64,000 nt of DNA from CAZUYC01 sp964624475 (GTDB lineage: Bacteria; Myxococcota_A; UBA9160; SMWR01): contig CAZUYC010000136.1 in NCBI GenBank assembly GCA_964624475.1, positions 68,200 through 132,199 of the forward strand, given 5' to 3'. This document shows positions 37,746-44,993 of the stretch, in pieces (position 1 is the first letter of the stretch; the number at the start of each line of letters is the position of its first letter). Under the pieces are notes generated by a model that was not told the DNA's origin, did no database searches, and was given only the letters and a program-made list of their open reading frames with translations. The position numbers were made by a program, and so were the translations under genes.

Positions 37746-38642
37746 CTACTTCTCGAGCTCCTCCCGGATCGAGTACATGAGCTGGCGAGCGTCGACGATG
37801 TAGGCGTCGAGGTTGCGGCGGTGGTTCGCCATGAGACCGGCGGGGCTGCCGTCGAGGACGACCACGGGCTTCATCGCGGCCGACCGGCCGAGGGAGTCCG
37901 CGACGTGGTCGAAGAGCTCGAGCACGGAGGGGCGGCTGGCGAGGTCGGCCGCGTACTCGCGCCGGACCGCGCGCGTCAGGTGGTGCATGACGTGGGCGAA
38001 GCCCTGAGCGTGGTAGAAGTAGTCGTCCGTCGCGAGGAAGGGGGGGTCGTCGCGGAGCAGGTTCGCGTGCGCGTCGCCGAGCAGGTCGCTCCAGATCTGG
38101 AAGAGGCGGATCAGCTCCACGTTGCGCCGGTTGATGGGCTTCGAGGCCGGCGGCGTCGCCTCGAGCCCGGCGACGTAGCGGCGCAGCCCGTCGGCCCCGT
38201 CGCGGAAGCGCGACTCCGCCGACGGAAACCAGAAGCGCCGCTCGTCGTTGCGCAGCATCGTGTCCGCGGCGACGAGGTTCGCGTCGTACTCGGTCGACGA
38301 GACCTTCGTCAGGTGGTCGCGAAGCACGCGCGCGCTCTCGCGCGCCGCCTGGATGATCCCGAGCTGCCGGTTCGAGTTGTTGTCCGCCCAGAGCCCGGGG
38401 CCCCAGAAGAAGAGATCGTTCGGCCGCCAGCCCGTGACGCCATCGAGCTCGCGCTCGACGAGCGCCGCGAGGGTCGTCGCGAAGGCCTCGCCGCCCGCGA
38501 TCGTCCGCTCGAGTGGATAGGCGGCGTCCACGTCGAAGCCCAGGACGTTGTGGCGCTTCTGGCCGAAGTGGAGCACGAGCGGCCCGATCGGAAAGATCGC
38601 GAGCGCGACGAGCACGACCAGGCTGCGCAGCAGGATCGCCAT
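37746..38642 (-). CDS. DUF2333 family membrane-anchored protein
   Basis: A 298-residue protein with one N-terminal membrane anchor (about 4-24) and a helical periplasmic body. It has the family pattern TGWRPNDLFFWGP and DNNSNRQLGIIQAARE. DUF2333 proteins occur in gamma- and deltaproteobacteria and have no defined function. The gene stops 8 bp from the convergent uvrA stop. Confidence 0.8.
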   Translation of the reverse strand: MAILLRSLVVLVALAIFPIGPLVLHFGQKRHNVLGFDVDAAYPLERTIAGGEAFATTLAALVERELDGVTGWRPNDLFFWGPGLWADNNSNRQLGIIQAARESARVLRDHLTKVSSTEYDANLVAADTMLRNDERRFWFPSAESRFRDGADGLRRYVAGLEATPPASKPINRRNVELIRLFQIWSDLLGDAHANLLRDDPPFLATDDYFYHAQGFAHVMHHLTRAVRREYAADLASRPSVLELFDHVADSLGRSAAMKPVVVLDGSPAGLMANHRRNLDAYIVDARQLMYSIREELEK

Positions 38643-38649
38643 TGCCGAG

Positions 38650-38655
38650 AGGCTA
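38650..38655 (-). promoter_or_regulatory. -10 box (TAGCCT) of the DUF2333 gene
   Basis: TAGCCT on the minus strand lies 7 nt before the ATG with no Shine-Dalgarno between. Confidence 0.35.
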
Positions 38656-38698
38656 GGCGCCGCGGGCGCGCGGGTCGATGCAGCGGAGGCGCTGCACG

Positions 38699-40480
38699 TC
38701 AGCCTCCGATTCGATCCCCCGACGCAGAGCCGCGATCGAGCCTCGATTGCGTCGATCCGCGTCCCGAGAGGGCCCGCGAGCCGGACGCCGCGAGCACCGC
38801 GGCGAGGAGCGCGGTCGCGAGCGGACCGAGGGCCGGCACCGCCGACGCCGTGAAGACGACGAGCTCGGGCGGGCTCGAGCCCTCGCGGCTCGAGTAGAAC
38901 ACGCTGTTCGAGGAGGTGCTCGAGAGCCCGAAGCAGAAGGTCCCCTCTCCGGTCACGGCCGAGCTCACGTCGAACTCGACCCAGGTGCCCGGAAAGGCCG
39001 TCCCGACGCTTTCCAGCAGCGTGCTCCCCACGCCCGGCGCGTTCGCAAAGGTGAGGGTCGCCTCGTCCCAGCCGCATGGGGCGACGGTGATCGCGCCGCC
39101 CTGCACGCTCGGATCCTCGACGAAGAGGCGGAGGCTGGCGCGCAGGACGCGGCGGCCGCCGAGGCCCAGGACGTCGAAGCGCAGGTAGCTCTGGACGCTG
39201 CTGGTCGCGTCGAGGCGCGCCCGCAGGCTGGGGCTGCTGCCGAAGTTCTGCGTCGGAGCCCCGGAGACCACGCGGGCGTCCGCCGTCGGCGTGAAGGTCG
39301 TGCTCGGGAGCGGGGGCAGGAGCTCCACGGCGGCGACCTCCGTGTACGAGCCCGAGCCCTGCGCGTTCGTCGCGACGAGGCCCACGTCGTAGGCGCCCCC
39401 GTCCGCGTAGACGTGGACCGGGTGCCGCTCGCTGGAGGTCGCCCCGTCGCCGAAGTCCCAGAGCCAGGCGGTCGGATGGTCCGCCGAGAGGTCGGCGAAG
39501 GCCACCTCGAGGGGAGCCCGCCCGCTGCGCGGAGTCGCGGAGAAGGCGGCGAGGGGCGCCGAGGGCGGCGCCGCGGGCACGAGCGCCTGCGGGAGCGAGA
39601 GGATCGCGGGCGCGGGGAGGGTGACGGGATTCGTCACGAGCGCGAGCACGTAGACGCGGATCTCGGTCTGGAAGACCTCGTAGTAGAGGAGCGCGGCGTC
39701 GCGCATCACCGACTCGCTCGAGAGGTCCCAGACGGGATTCGCGATCCCTTCGAGGTCCGGCGAGGCGTGAGGAAGGCCCCCATGGCCGCGCAGGGTGCCG
39801 ATGACCCCGGGGATCTCGAGCACCTCGGCCAGCGGAACCATGCCCAGGTCGTCGTGGGGGTGGTGGGCCACGACGAAGACGTTCTCGCCGGCGGCCGCCG
39901 CGGCCGTGGCGATCGCCAGCACCTGCGCGAGGTGCGCCGGGCTCACCGTGTTCCAGGCGCCGTTGGAATTGTTCAGGCCGATGAAACGCAGGCCCTCCCA
40001 GCCGGTGGCCGCGACGGCCCCGTTCTGCCCCCGCAGCTCGGCGCTCGAGACGTCCCAGACGCCCGCGGACGCGATGTGCTGCTCGTAGAGGGGCGTCCCG
40101 AACTCGTCCTGGTCGCGGTTGCCCGGAACCGCGAGGAACGGGATCCCGTTCGCCGTGAGCTTCGCGTCCAGGGACTGCGCGTACTGGATCCACTGGGCCT
40201 CGTCGCGCGGGGCGGCGACGTGGTCACCCGCGATGAAGACGGCCGCCACGGCGTGGGGCAGGAGCGACCCCGGCTGGCCGGCCGCGGCGATCGCGGCGAG
40301 GACCTGATCGAAGCGCGCGAGCTCCTCGGGATTCTTCGCCTGCACGTCGCTGATCTGGGCGAAGGCGAAGAGCGGCGGCTGCGCCTGCGCGCCGGCCGGG
40401 ACGAGCGCGAGCGGGATCGCCAGCCCGGCCAGGAGGGGCGCGCGCGCGCGGGACTTGCGGGCTGTCGTCTTTCCGGCCAC
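38699..40480 (-). CDS. secreted calcineurin-like phosphoesterase with PKD and DNRLRE modules and a C-terminal anchor
   Basis: A 593-residue exported protein. The signal peptide is about 1-30. The metallophosphoesterase domain (about 35-300) has ISDVQ, AGDHV, GNRDQ, HHPHDD and GHGG in the metal-ligand positions. A PKD domain lies near 330-400 (WLWDFGDGATS), then a DNRLRE carbohydrate-binding-like module near 410-545 (TADARVVSGAPTQNFGSSPS). The tail VPALGPLATALLAAVLAASG followed by Arg-rich residues looks like a CTERM sorting signal. The GTG start has AAGGGG a few bases upstream. The substrate is unknown, and the GDH motif in place of GDL/GDN is unusual. Confidence 0.78.
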   Translation of the reverse strand: MAGKTTARKSRARAPLLAGLAIPLALVPAGAQAQPPLFAFAQISDVQAKNPEELARFDQVLAAIAAAGQPGSLLPHAVAAVFIAGDHVAAPRDEAQWIQYAQSLDAKLTANGIPFLAVPGNRDQDEFGTPLYEQHIASAGVWDVSSAELRGQNGAVAATGWEGLRFIGLNNSNGAWNTVSPAHLAQVLAIATAAAAAGENVFVVAHHPHDDLGMVPLAEVLEIPGVIGTLRGHGGLPHASPDLEGIANPVWDLSSESVMRDAALLYYEVFQTEIRVYVLALVTNPVTLPAPAILSLPQALVPAAPPSAPLAAFSATPRSGRAPLEVAFADLSADHPTAWLWDFGDGATSSERHPVHVYADGGAYDVGLVATNAQGSGSYTEVAAVELLPPLPSTTFTPTADARVVSGAPTQNFGSSPSLRARLDATSSVQSYLRFDVLGLGGRRVLRASLRLFVEDPSVQGGAITVAPCGWDEATLTFANAPGVGSTLLESVGTAFPGTWVEFDVSSAVTGEGTFCFGLSSTSSNSVFYSSREGSSPPELVVFTASAVPALGPLATALLAAVLAASGSRALSGRGSTQSRLDRGSASGDRIGG

Positions 40481-40596
40481 GCATCCCCTTCGACGGCTCG
40501 CAGGGCGGGGAGCGCCGGCTCGCGCGGAGGGTGCGCGCGACCGGCGGCCTCCGCAGGCAGCGCCCGCGGGCCTCGTGCAAGTGGGTGGCAGGAGGG

Positions 40597-40643
40597 GAGG
40601 TCGACCGGGGGGGTGGATACCCGAGACCCCTCGCGTCGACCTC
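40597..40643 (-). terminator. candidate terminator downstream of tmk
   Basis: A nine-base inverted repeat GAGGTCGAC ... GTCGACCTC with GC-rich inner pairing, lying about 90-135 nt beyond the tmk stop. No T-run follows. A cruciform or operator in the phosphoesterase leader is the alternative. Confidence 0.35.
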
Positions 40644-40731
40644 GTGACCCCGGAACGGCGGCCCACCCGCCGGCCTCCCAGGTCGCGAACCCAGGCTCGA
40701 GGATCGGGGGGAGTGCGGACCCGGCCTGGAC

Positions 40732-41337
40732 TCAGAGCAAGCCGAGGCGTGCGCGGACACGCCCGACCACGCGCGAGTGCACCTCGGCGACGACACCCGT
40801 GGCCGGGATCCGCTCGACGTAGGGGCGGTCGATCGCGGCGAAGATCGCGGCGACGCGCTCGAGGAAGGCCGCGCTCTCGAAGACGCCCTCGACGGCGTTG
40901 CCCCGCGCGCGCGCCCGCGCGAGGCCCAGCGAGACGTCCAGCTCGAGGAGGAGCGCGAGGTCGGGCAGCGGGAACTCCGCCTCGCTCTCGGCGAGGATGC
41001 GCCGCCAGTCGAGGCCGCGCGCGCCCTGGTAGGCCACGCTCGAGAGGAAGTAGCGGTCGCTCACGACGACGCGCCCGCCCGCGAGCGCCGGCTCGAGGGT
41101 CTCGCGCACGTGAGCCCGCCGGTCCTCGACGAACCAGCGCAGCTCCTCCTCGGGCGGGAGCGGCGTGCCCGAGCGGGCCATCGCGCGGATGCGCGCTCCC
41201 GTGGGGCCGTCGGTCGGCTCGAAGGTCGCGAGCACGTCGCGCCGCTCGGCGCGCAGGGCGCGCGCGAGCGCCGCGACCTGCGTGCTCTTGCCGCAGCCGT
41301 CGAGGCCCTCGAAGGTGAGGAGCGTCCCGCGCTTCAC
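40732..41337 (-). CDS. tmk: thymidylate kinase
   Basis: A 201-residue enzyme that phosphorylates dTMP to dTDP. The P-loop is GLDGCGKST (about 8-16), the DR motif with its neighbours is SDRYFLSSVAYQGA (about 90), and the LID region RARGNAVEGVFE is near 147. The start is placed at a GTG giving MKRGTLLTFEG, the normal N-terminus. The frame is open 38 codons further, but those codons are Arg-rich and unlike the family. Confidence 0.9.
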   Translation of the reverse strand: MKRGTLLTFEGLDGCGKSTQVAALARALRAERRDVLATFEPTDGPTGARIRAMARSGTPLPPEEELRWFVEDRRAHVRETLEPALAGGRVVVSDRYFLSSVAYQGARGLDWRRILAESEAEFPLPDLALLLELDVSLGLARARARGNAVEGVFESAAFLERVAAIFAAIDRPYVERIPATGVVAEVHSRVVGRVRARLGLL

Positions 41338-41465
41338 GGGCCGGCGGTGAACGCGCCGCGACAGCCGGCCGGCGAGCCGCGCGCGGCCGGCCGCCAAGTG
41401 CTCGAAGTCGCGGCGTTTTCCCGCGAGCCGCCGCGCGCCGGGCGCCGGCACGCGGCTTGCTCTAC

Positions 41466-41497
41466 GAGGCGGGCGTGCCTTCGGGCACTCCCGCCTC
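41466..41497 (-). terminator. stem-loop with UUCG-type tetraloop between atpE and tmk
   Basis: GAGGCGGG-C-GTGCC-TTCG-GGCAC-T-CCCGCCTC, a stem of 8 and 5 pairs with one mismatch and a TTCG loop. There is no T-run on either side, so it may block or stabilise rather than terminate. Confidence 0.45.
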
Positions 41498-41533
41498 GCC
41501 CCTCTAACGGGACCGGGGGTCGGCGGGATACGG

Positions 41534-41610
41534 GCCGCCGGGCGGAGGGCACGGTTTCGGCGCGGGAGTTCAACGGGGTGAGACCCGCGTCGAGCTCTCC
41601 GCCCGGCGGC
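41534..41610 (-). terminator. 14-bp inverted repeat downstream of atpE
   Basis: GCCGCCGGGCGGAG (41534-41547) pairs exactly with CTCCGCCCGGCGGC (41597-41610), closing a loop of 49 nt. It begins 76 nt beyond the atpE stop. No T-run; it is likely an mRNA-stabilising or Rho-limiting structure at the end of the Fo operon. Confidence 0.45.
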
Positions 41611-41685
41611 TCATCGATCGGTCCTTCGGTTGCGCGCATCCAGCCGAAGGCGACCCAGGCGAGCGTGGTCCGGGCTCCCGTCCCG

Positions 41686-42009
41686 TCAGCCCTGAATGAC
41701 ACCCACGAGCTGCAATCCGATCACGAGGCCGTAGATTGCGATCGATTCGATGAGCGCCATCCCAAGGAGGTACGGAACGAACATCTGCCCGGAGGCGCCC
41801 GGGTTGCGGGCGAGGCCAGCGGCCATGTTGCCAGCCGTGAGACCCTGACCGATGCCGCACCCGAGGCCCGCAAGCCCGACGGCGAGCCCCGCGCCGATTG
41901 CGAGCAGCCCCGCACTACTGCCCGTGCCCCCGCCCTCTTCGGCGAGCGCGACGAGCGGGACGAGGGTGAGGCAGAGGCTCGAGAACACGATCCTGACGAG
42001 TTTGCGCAT
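41686..42009 (-). CDS. atpE: ATP synthase Fo subunit c with N-terminal signal-like extension
   Basis: This is the rotor-ring proteolipid. Residues 1-23 form a signal-peptide-like segment cut after ALA, so the mature subunit is about 84 residues with two helices. The polar loop is RNPGAS. The ion-binding carboxylate is Glu88, with Ser89, Gln55 and Tyr93 also present, the ligand set of sodium-type rings. The auxiliary Thr after ES is Ile here. It is the last gene of the atpZ-atpI-atpB-atpE operon, 48 nt after atpB. Confidence 0.92.
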   Translation of the reverse strand: MRKLVRIVFSSLCLTLVPLVALAEEGGGTGSSAGLLAIGAGLAVGLAGLGCGIGQGLTAGNMAAGLARNPGASGQMFVPYLLGMALIESIAIYGLVIGLQLVGVIQG

Positions 42010-42057
42010 CTTCCGTTTGTCTCCCTGGGTTGGTGGACCTGAGGGCGCCGCGAACCG

Positions 42058-42777
42058 CTAGTGCGGCTCCGCAAGCGCCATGCCGATATAGATCATCGTG
42101 AGCAGTGAGAACACGAACGCCTGGATCACCGCCACGAGCAGGCCCAGGCCCATGAAGATCGCCGGCACAGCGAGCGGCACGAGGCCGATGAAGATGGTCA
42201 CGACGGTGTGATCTGCGAACATGTTCGCAAGGAGTCGCACCGAGAGCGTCAGGATGCGAGCGAGGTGGAGGATGAGCTCGAGCGGGAGAAAGAGCGGCGC
42301 GAGCAGGCGGACGTGGATGTGCAGGCCGAAGAGGTGGACCTCGAAGAAGGAGGGTCCCAGGAACTGGTTGAGGTACCAGAAGCCGTGCTGGCGGATGCCG
42401 ATCGCGTTGTAGGCGAGGAACGAGATGATCGCCCACGCGGTGGTCATGTTGACGTCGCTCGACGCGCCACCGACCCCCGGGACGAGCCCGAGCAGGTTCG
42501 AGACGAGGATGAAGACGAAGATCGTCCCGACCAGGGGGAAGTAGCGGCGCCACTCCTCGCCCATCGTGTCGCGCGCGAGGCCCGAGAGCGCCTCGACCAC
42601 CACCTCGATCGCGTTGCGCAGCGTGACGCCTTCGTCCGGAACGATGCCGCCGCCCGCTGCGGCGAGGCGACGGCGCACGAGCAGGCCGGACGCCACGACC
42701 AGGAGCGCGGCGAGCACGGACGCCTGCACCGCCCACGGGACGTGGAGCGCATCCTCGAGGTAGTGGTAGATCGTCAC
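42058..42777 (-). CDS. atpB: ATP synthase Fo subunit a
   Basis: A 239-residue stator channel protein of five to six membrane helices. The essential arginine is Arg181 in LTLSVRLLANMFADH. NLLGLVPG and the C-terminal helix FVFSLLTMIYIGMALAEPH are family hallmarks. It starts with GTG overlapping the preceding atpI stop as GTGA, so translation is coupled. An upstream ATG would add an Arg-rich leader and is rejected. Confidence 0.92.
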   Translation of the reverse strand: MTIYHYLEDALHVPWAVQASVLAALLVVASGLLVRRRLAAAGGGIVPDEGVTLRNAIEVVVEALSGLARDTMGEEWRRYFPLVGTIFVFILVSNLLGLVPGVGGASSDVNMTTAWAIISFLAYNAIGIRQHGFWYLNQFLGPSFFEVHLFGLHIHVRLLAPLFLPLELILHLARILTLSVRLLANMFADHTVVTIFIGLVPLAVPAIFMGLGLLVAVIQAFVFSLLTMIYIGMALAEPH

Positions 42778-43226
42778 CGGCCGTCCCCTTCCTCGTCCTC
42801 CGGCTCGCGCTCGCGCGCGCGCCATGCGTCCCAGCGTTCCCAAGCCGGGTCGTCGGGGGCGAGCCCCGGCGAGTCGGGCAGGATCGGGGGGCGATGGCGC
42901 CACGCCTCGAGGAGCGTGGCCGGGATGATCAGCGAGAGCCCGATCACGAGACCGACGGGGTGGGCGCCGAGGGCCAGCGCAGCGCCGATACCGACCGCGA
43001 GCAGGAGAAGGCGCAGGCCCGCGACCGCGTGGAAGCTACCGCTGCCGGGGATCCGCCCGGCGAGGAAGGCGAGCGCGGAGCGGCGCAGGCCGCGGAAGTT
43101 CAGCGCCTCGAGGGCGGCTCCCGCGAGCAGGCTCACCGAGAACAGCGGGCTCGCGATCGCGAGCGAGACTGCCGCGGCGGCCGCCGAGAGCGTGAGGTTC
43201 GTGCGTTCGATGGGATCCAGGCTCAC
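42774..43226 (-). CDS. atpI: ATP synthase subunit I (AtpI/UncI-like)
   Basis: A 150-residue protein with four short membrane helices (about 9-30, 30-45, 65-85 and 88-108). The family signature is LNFRGLRR between helices 2 and 3. A charged cytoplasmic tail is rich in Asp, Glu and Trp. Subunit I helps assemble the c-ring. It uses GTG and overlaps both neighbours by GTGA junctions. Confidence 0.78.
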   Translation of the reverse strand: MSLDPIERTNLTLSAAAAAVSLAIASPLFSVSLLAGAALEALNFRGLRRSALAFLAGRIPGSGSFHAVAGLRLLLLAVGIGAALALGAHPVGLVIGLSLIIPATLLEAWRHRPPILPDSPGLAPDDPAWERWDAWRAREREPEDEEGDGR

Positions 43227-43495
43227 CGTTCGCCTCTCGAGTCGTCGGGGCCTTCGCCCGCGCTCGGCAGCTGCGCCCGGAACTCGCGCTCGAGCCGCAC
43301 CAGGCGCAGCAGGAAGGCTCCCAGCCCGAGGACGAGCCCGATCAAAACACCCCAGGGACTGGTCCGGAAGCGGCGATCGACCCAGTAGCCCATCCCGACG
43401 CCGATCATGATCGCGAAGACCGCCTCGAGTGTGCCCTGGTAGGCGCGCCCGAAGCGACGGCCGTCGCCCATCTCCTCGCGACGCCGCTCCGCCAT
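43223..43495 (-). CDS. atpZ: AtpZ/AtpI small membrane protein
   Basis: A 90-residue protein with two membrane helices (about 28-46 and 54-73) and the motif GVGMGYWVDRRFRTSPWGVLIGLVLG, the F0F1-ATPase_gene1 signature split here by residue 20. It resembles AtpZ, linked to magnesium or calcium transport in the atp operon. It is the first gene of the Fo operon. GTG one codon upstream is an equal start candidate. Confidence 0.8.
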   Translation of the reverse strand: MAERRREEMGDGRRFGRAYQGTLEAVFAIMIGVGMGYWVDRRFRTSPWGVLIGLVLGLGAFLLRLVRLEREFRAQLPSAGEGPDDSRGER

Positions 43496-43515
43496 CACGG
43501 CCCCGACAAGGCAAA

Positions 43516-43540
43516 GGCCCGGATGGAATCGTCCCGGGCC
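43516..43540 (-). terminator. rho-independent-like terminator of hemL
   Basis: On the minus strand the stem GGCCCGG-(11 nt)-CCGGGCC is followed by TTTGCCTTGTC. It lies about 40 nt after the hemL stop and 20 nt before atpZ, separating the dnaN-gyr-hemL transcript from the atp operon. A second stem GAGGGGC-ACGA-GCCCCTC overlaps the hemL stop. Confidence 0.6.
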
Positions 43541-43579
43541 CCCGCGCGGTGCGGATGCTAGCGGAGGGGCACGAGCCCC

Positions 43580-44989
43580 TCAATCCACCCGGGACGCCGC
43601 CCGGAGCGCGCGCTCGGCGGCCGCCAGCGTGAGTTCCACCTCGGCATCGCCGTGGGCGAGCGAGACGAAGCCGCACTCGTAGGGGGAGGGCGCCAGATAG
43701 ATCCCTTCCTCGAGCATCGCGGCGAAGAAGGCGCGGAAGCGGTCCTCGCGGCTCTTGCGCGCCTCTTCGAAGCTCGCGACCGGACCCGGGTGGAAGAAGA
43801 AGCCGAAGATCCCGCCGACCGCCTCGGTCCAGAGCTCGACGCCCGCCTTCTCGGCCCGCTCGCGAAACCCGCCCGCGAGCCTCGACGCGAGCGACTCGAG
43901 GCGCTCGTAGGTTCCGGGCTCGCGCAGCCGCCGCAGCGTCGCGAGGCCGGCGGCCATGGCGAGGGGATTGCCCGAGAGGGTCCCCGCCTGGTAGACGGGG
44001 CCCTCGGGCGCGATCCGGCGCATGAGATCGGCGCGGCCCCCGTAGGCGGCGGCCGGGAGCCCGCCGCCCACGATCTTGCCCAGGACGGTCAGGTCGGGGA
44101 CGACGCCGTAGCGCCCCTGCGCGCCGCTCCAGCCCACCCGGAAGCCGGTGATCACCTCGTCGAAGACGAGCAGCGCCCCCGAGCGGTCGCAGTGCTCGCG
44201 CAGGCTCGCAAGAAAGCCGGGGCGCGGCGGGACGAGGCCCATGTTCGCCGCCACCGGCTCGACGATGACGCACGCGAGCTCGCTCCCCCAGCGCTCGAAG
44301 ACGGCGGCGACGGCGGCGGAATCGTTGTAGGGCGCCTGGAGCGTGAGCTCCACGAAGGCCTCGGGAACTCCAGTCGGGAGCACGCCTCCGCTCGCCTTCG
44401 GCTCGCTGCGCGGCCCGGCCTGAGCGGGGGCCCGCACTCCGCTCGGCTTCGCCTCGCTGCGCGCTTCGCTTGCTGCGGCCTTGCGGGGGGAGCCGGGGAT
44501 ACCGAGCGTCGCGACTCCGCTCCCCGCGCCGACGAGCAGCGCGTCCGAGTGTCCGTGGTAGCAGCCCTCGAACTTGAGGACCCGAGCGCGGCCGGTCGCG
44601 GCGCGCGCGAGGCGCAGCGCGCTCATCGCCGCCTCGGTCCCCGAGCTCACCATCCGCACGCGCTCGACGCCGGGGAGCGCCTCGCAGAGGAGCTCGGCGA
44701 GCTCGACTTCGAGCTCGGTCGGCGCCCCGAAGCTCGTGCCGCGCCCCGCCGCCGCGCGCACCGCCGCCACGACGTCCGGATCCGCGTGGCCGAGGATGAG
44801 CGGGCCCCACGAGCCCACGTAGTCGATGTACTCGTGGCCGTCCGCGTCGCGCACGCGGCAGCCGGAGCCCTGGACCAGAAAGCGCGGCGTGCCGCCGACG
44901 GAGCCGAAAGCCCGCACGGGGCTGTTGACGCCGCCGGGGATCACCCGCCGTGCGCGCTCGAAGAGGGCCGCCGAGCGCGGGACCTCCAC
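43580..44989 (-). CDS. hemL: glutamate-1-semialdehyde 2,1-aminomutase with repeat-derived insertion
   Basis: This PLP enzyme makes 5-aminolevulinate for heme. The cofactor lysine is Lys305 in TVLGKIVGGGLP (Lys265 in E. coli). MVSSGTEAAMSALRLAR and CYHGHSDALLVGAGSG bind PLP and substrate. At 469 residues it is about 40 longer than usual. The excess (about 169-206) interrupts the normal GIPGSP-GVPEAF junction and is encoded by two tandem hairpin repeats. The GTG start is 4 nt from the gyrA stop. Confidence 0.93.
   Translation of the reverse strand: MEVPRSAALFERARRVIPGGVNSPVRAFGSVGGTPRFLVQGSGCRVRDADGHEYIDYVGSWGPLILGHADPDVVAAVRAAAGRGTSFGAPTELEVELAELLCEALPGVERVRMVSSGTEAAMSALRLARAATGRARVLKFEGCYHGHSDALLVGAGSGVATLGIPGSPRKAAASEARSEAKPSGVRAPAQAGPRSEPKASGGVLPTGVPEAFVELTLQAPYNDSAAVAAVFERWGSELACVIVEPVAANMGLVPPRPGFLASLREHCDRSGALLVFDEVITGFRVGWSGAQGRYGVVPDLTVLGKIVGGGLPAAAYGGRADLMRRIAPEGPVYQAGTLSGNPLAMAAGLATLRRLREPGTYERLESLASRLAGGFRERAEKAGVELWTEAVGGIFGFFFHPGPVASFEEARKSREDRFRAFFAAMLEEGIYLAPSPYECGFVSLAHGDAEVELTLAAAERALRAASRVD
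44379..44415. repeat. hairpin-repeat family, copy 5 (inside hemL)
   Basis: CCTCCGCTCGCCTTCGGCTC followed by GCTGCGCGG, the CC-TTCG-G variant. On the coding strand it is read RSEPKASGG, a different frame from the uvrA copies. Confidence 0.7.
44431..44483. repeat. hairpin-repeat family, copy 6 (inside hemL)
   Basis: ACTCCGCTCGGCTTCGCCTC followed by GCTGCGCGCTTCGCTTG, the compensated stem variant. It is read SEARSEAKPSGV on the hemL strand. It forms a tandem with copy 5, 15 bp away. Confidence 0.7.
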
Positions 44990-44993
44990 GGGG

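Larger units (their letters stand above)
41338..41685. other. 348-bp intergenic region between atpE and tmk
   Basis: No credible gene or tRNA was found. It holds two strong minus-strand stem-loops (listed separately) and, by position, the tmk promoter, which I could not pinpoint. Confidence 0.6.

Noticed and set aside
41466..41497. tRNA or small RNA gene in the atpE-tmk gap
   Set aside because: A single long stem only; no cloverleaf arms, no T-loop sequence.
42778..42903. Upstream ATG start of atpB adding 42 residues
   Set aside because: The added segment is Arg/Pro-rich, overlaps atpI in another frame and is absent from the family; the GTGA-coupled GTG fits better.
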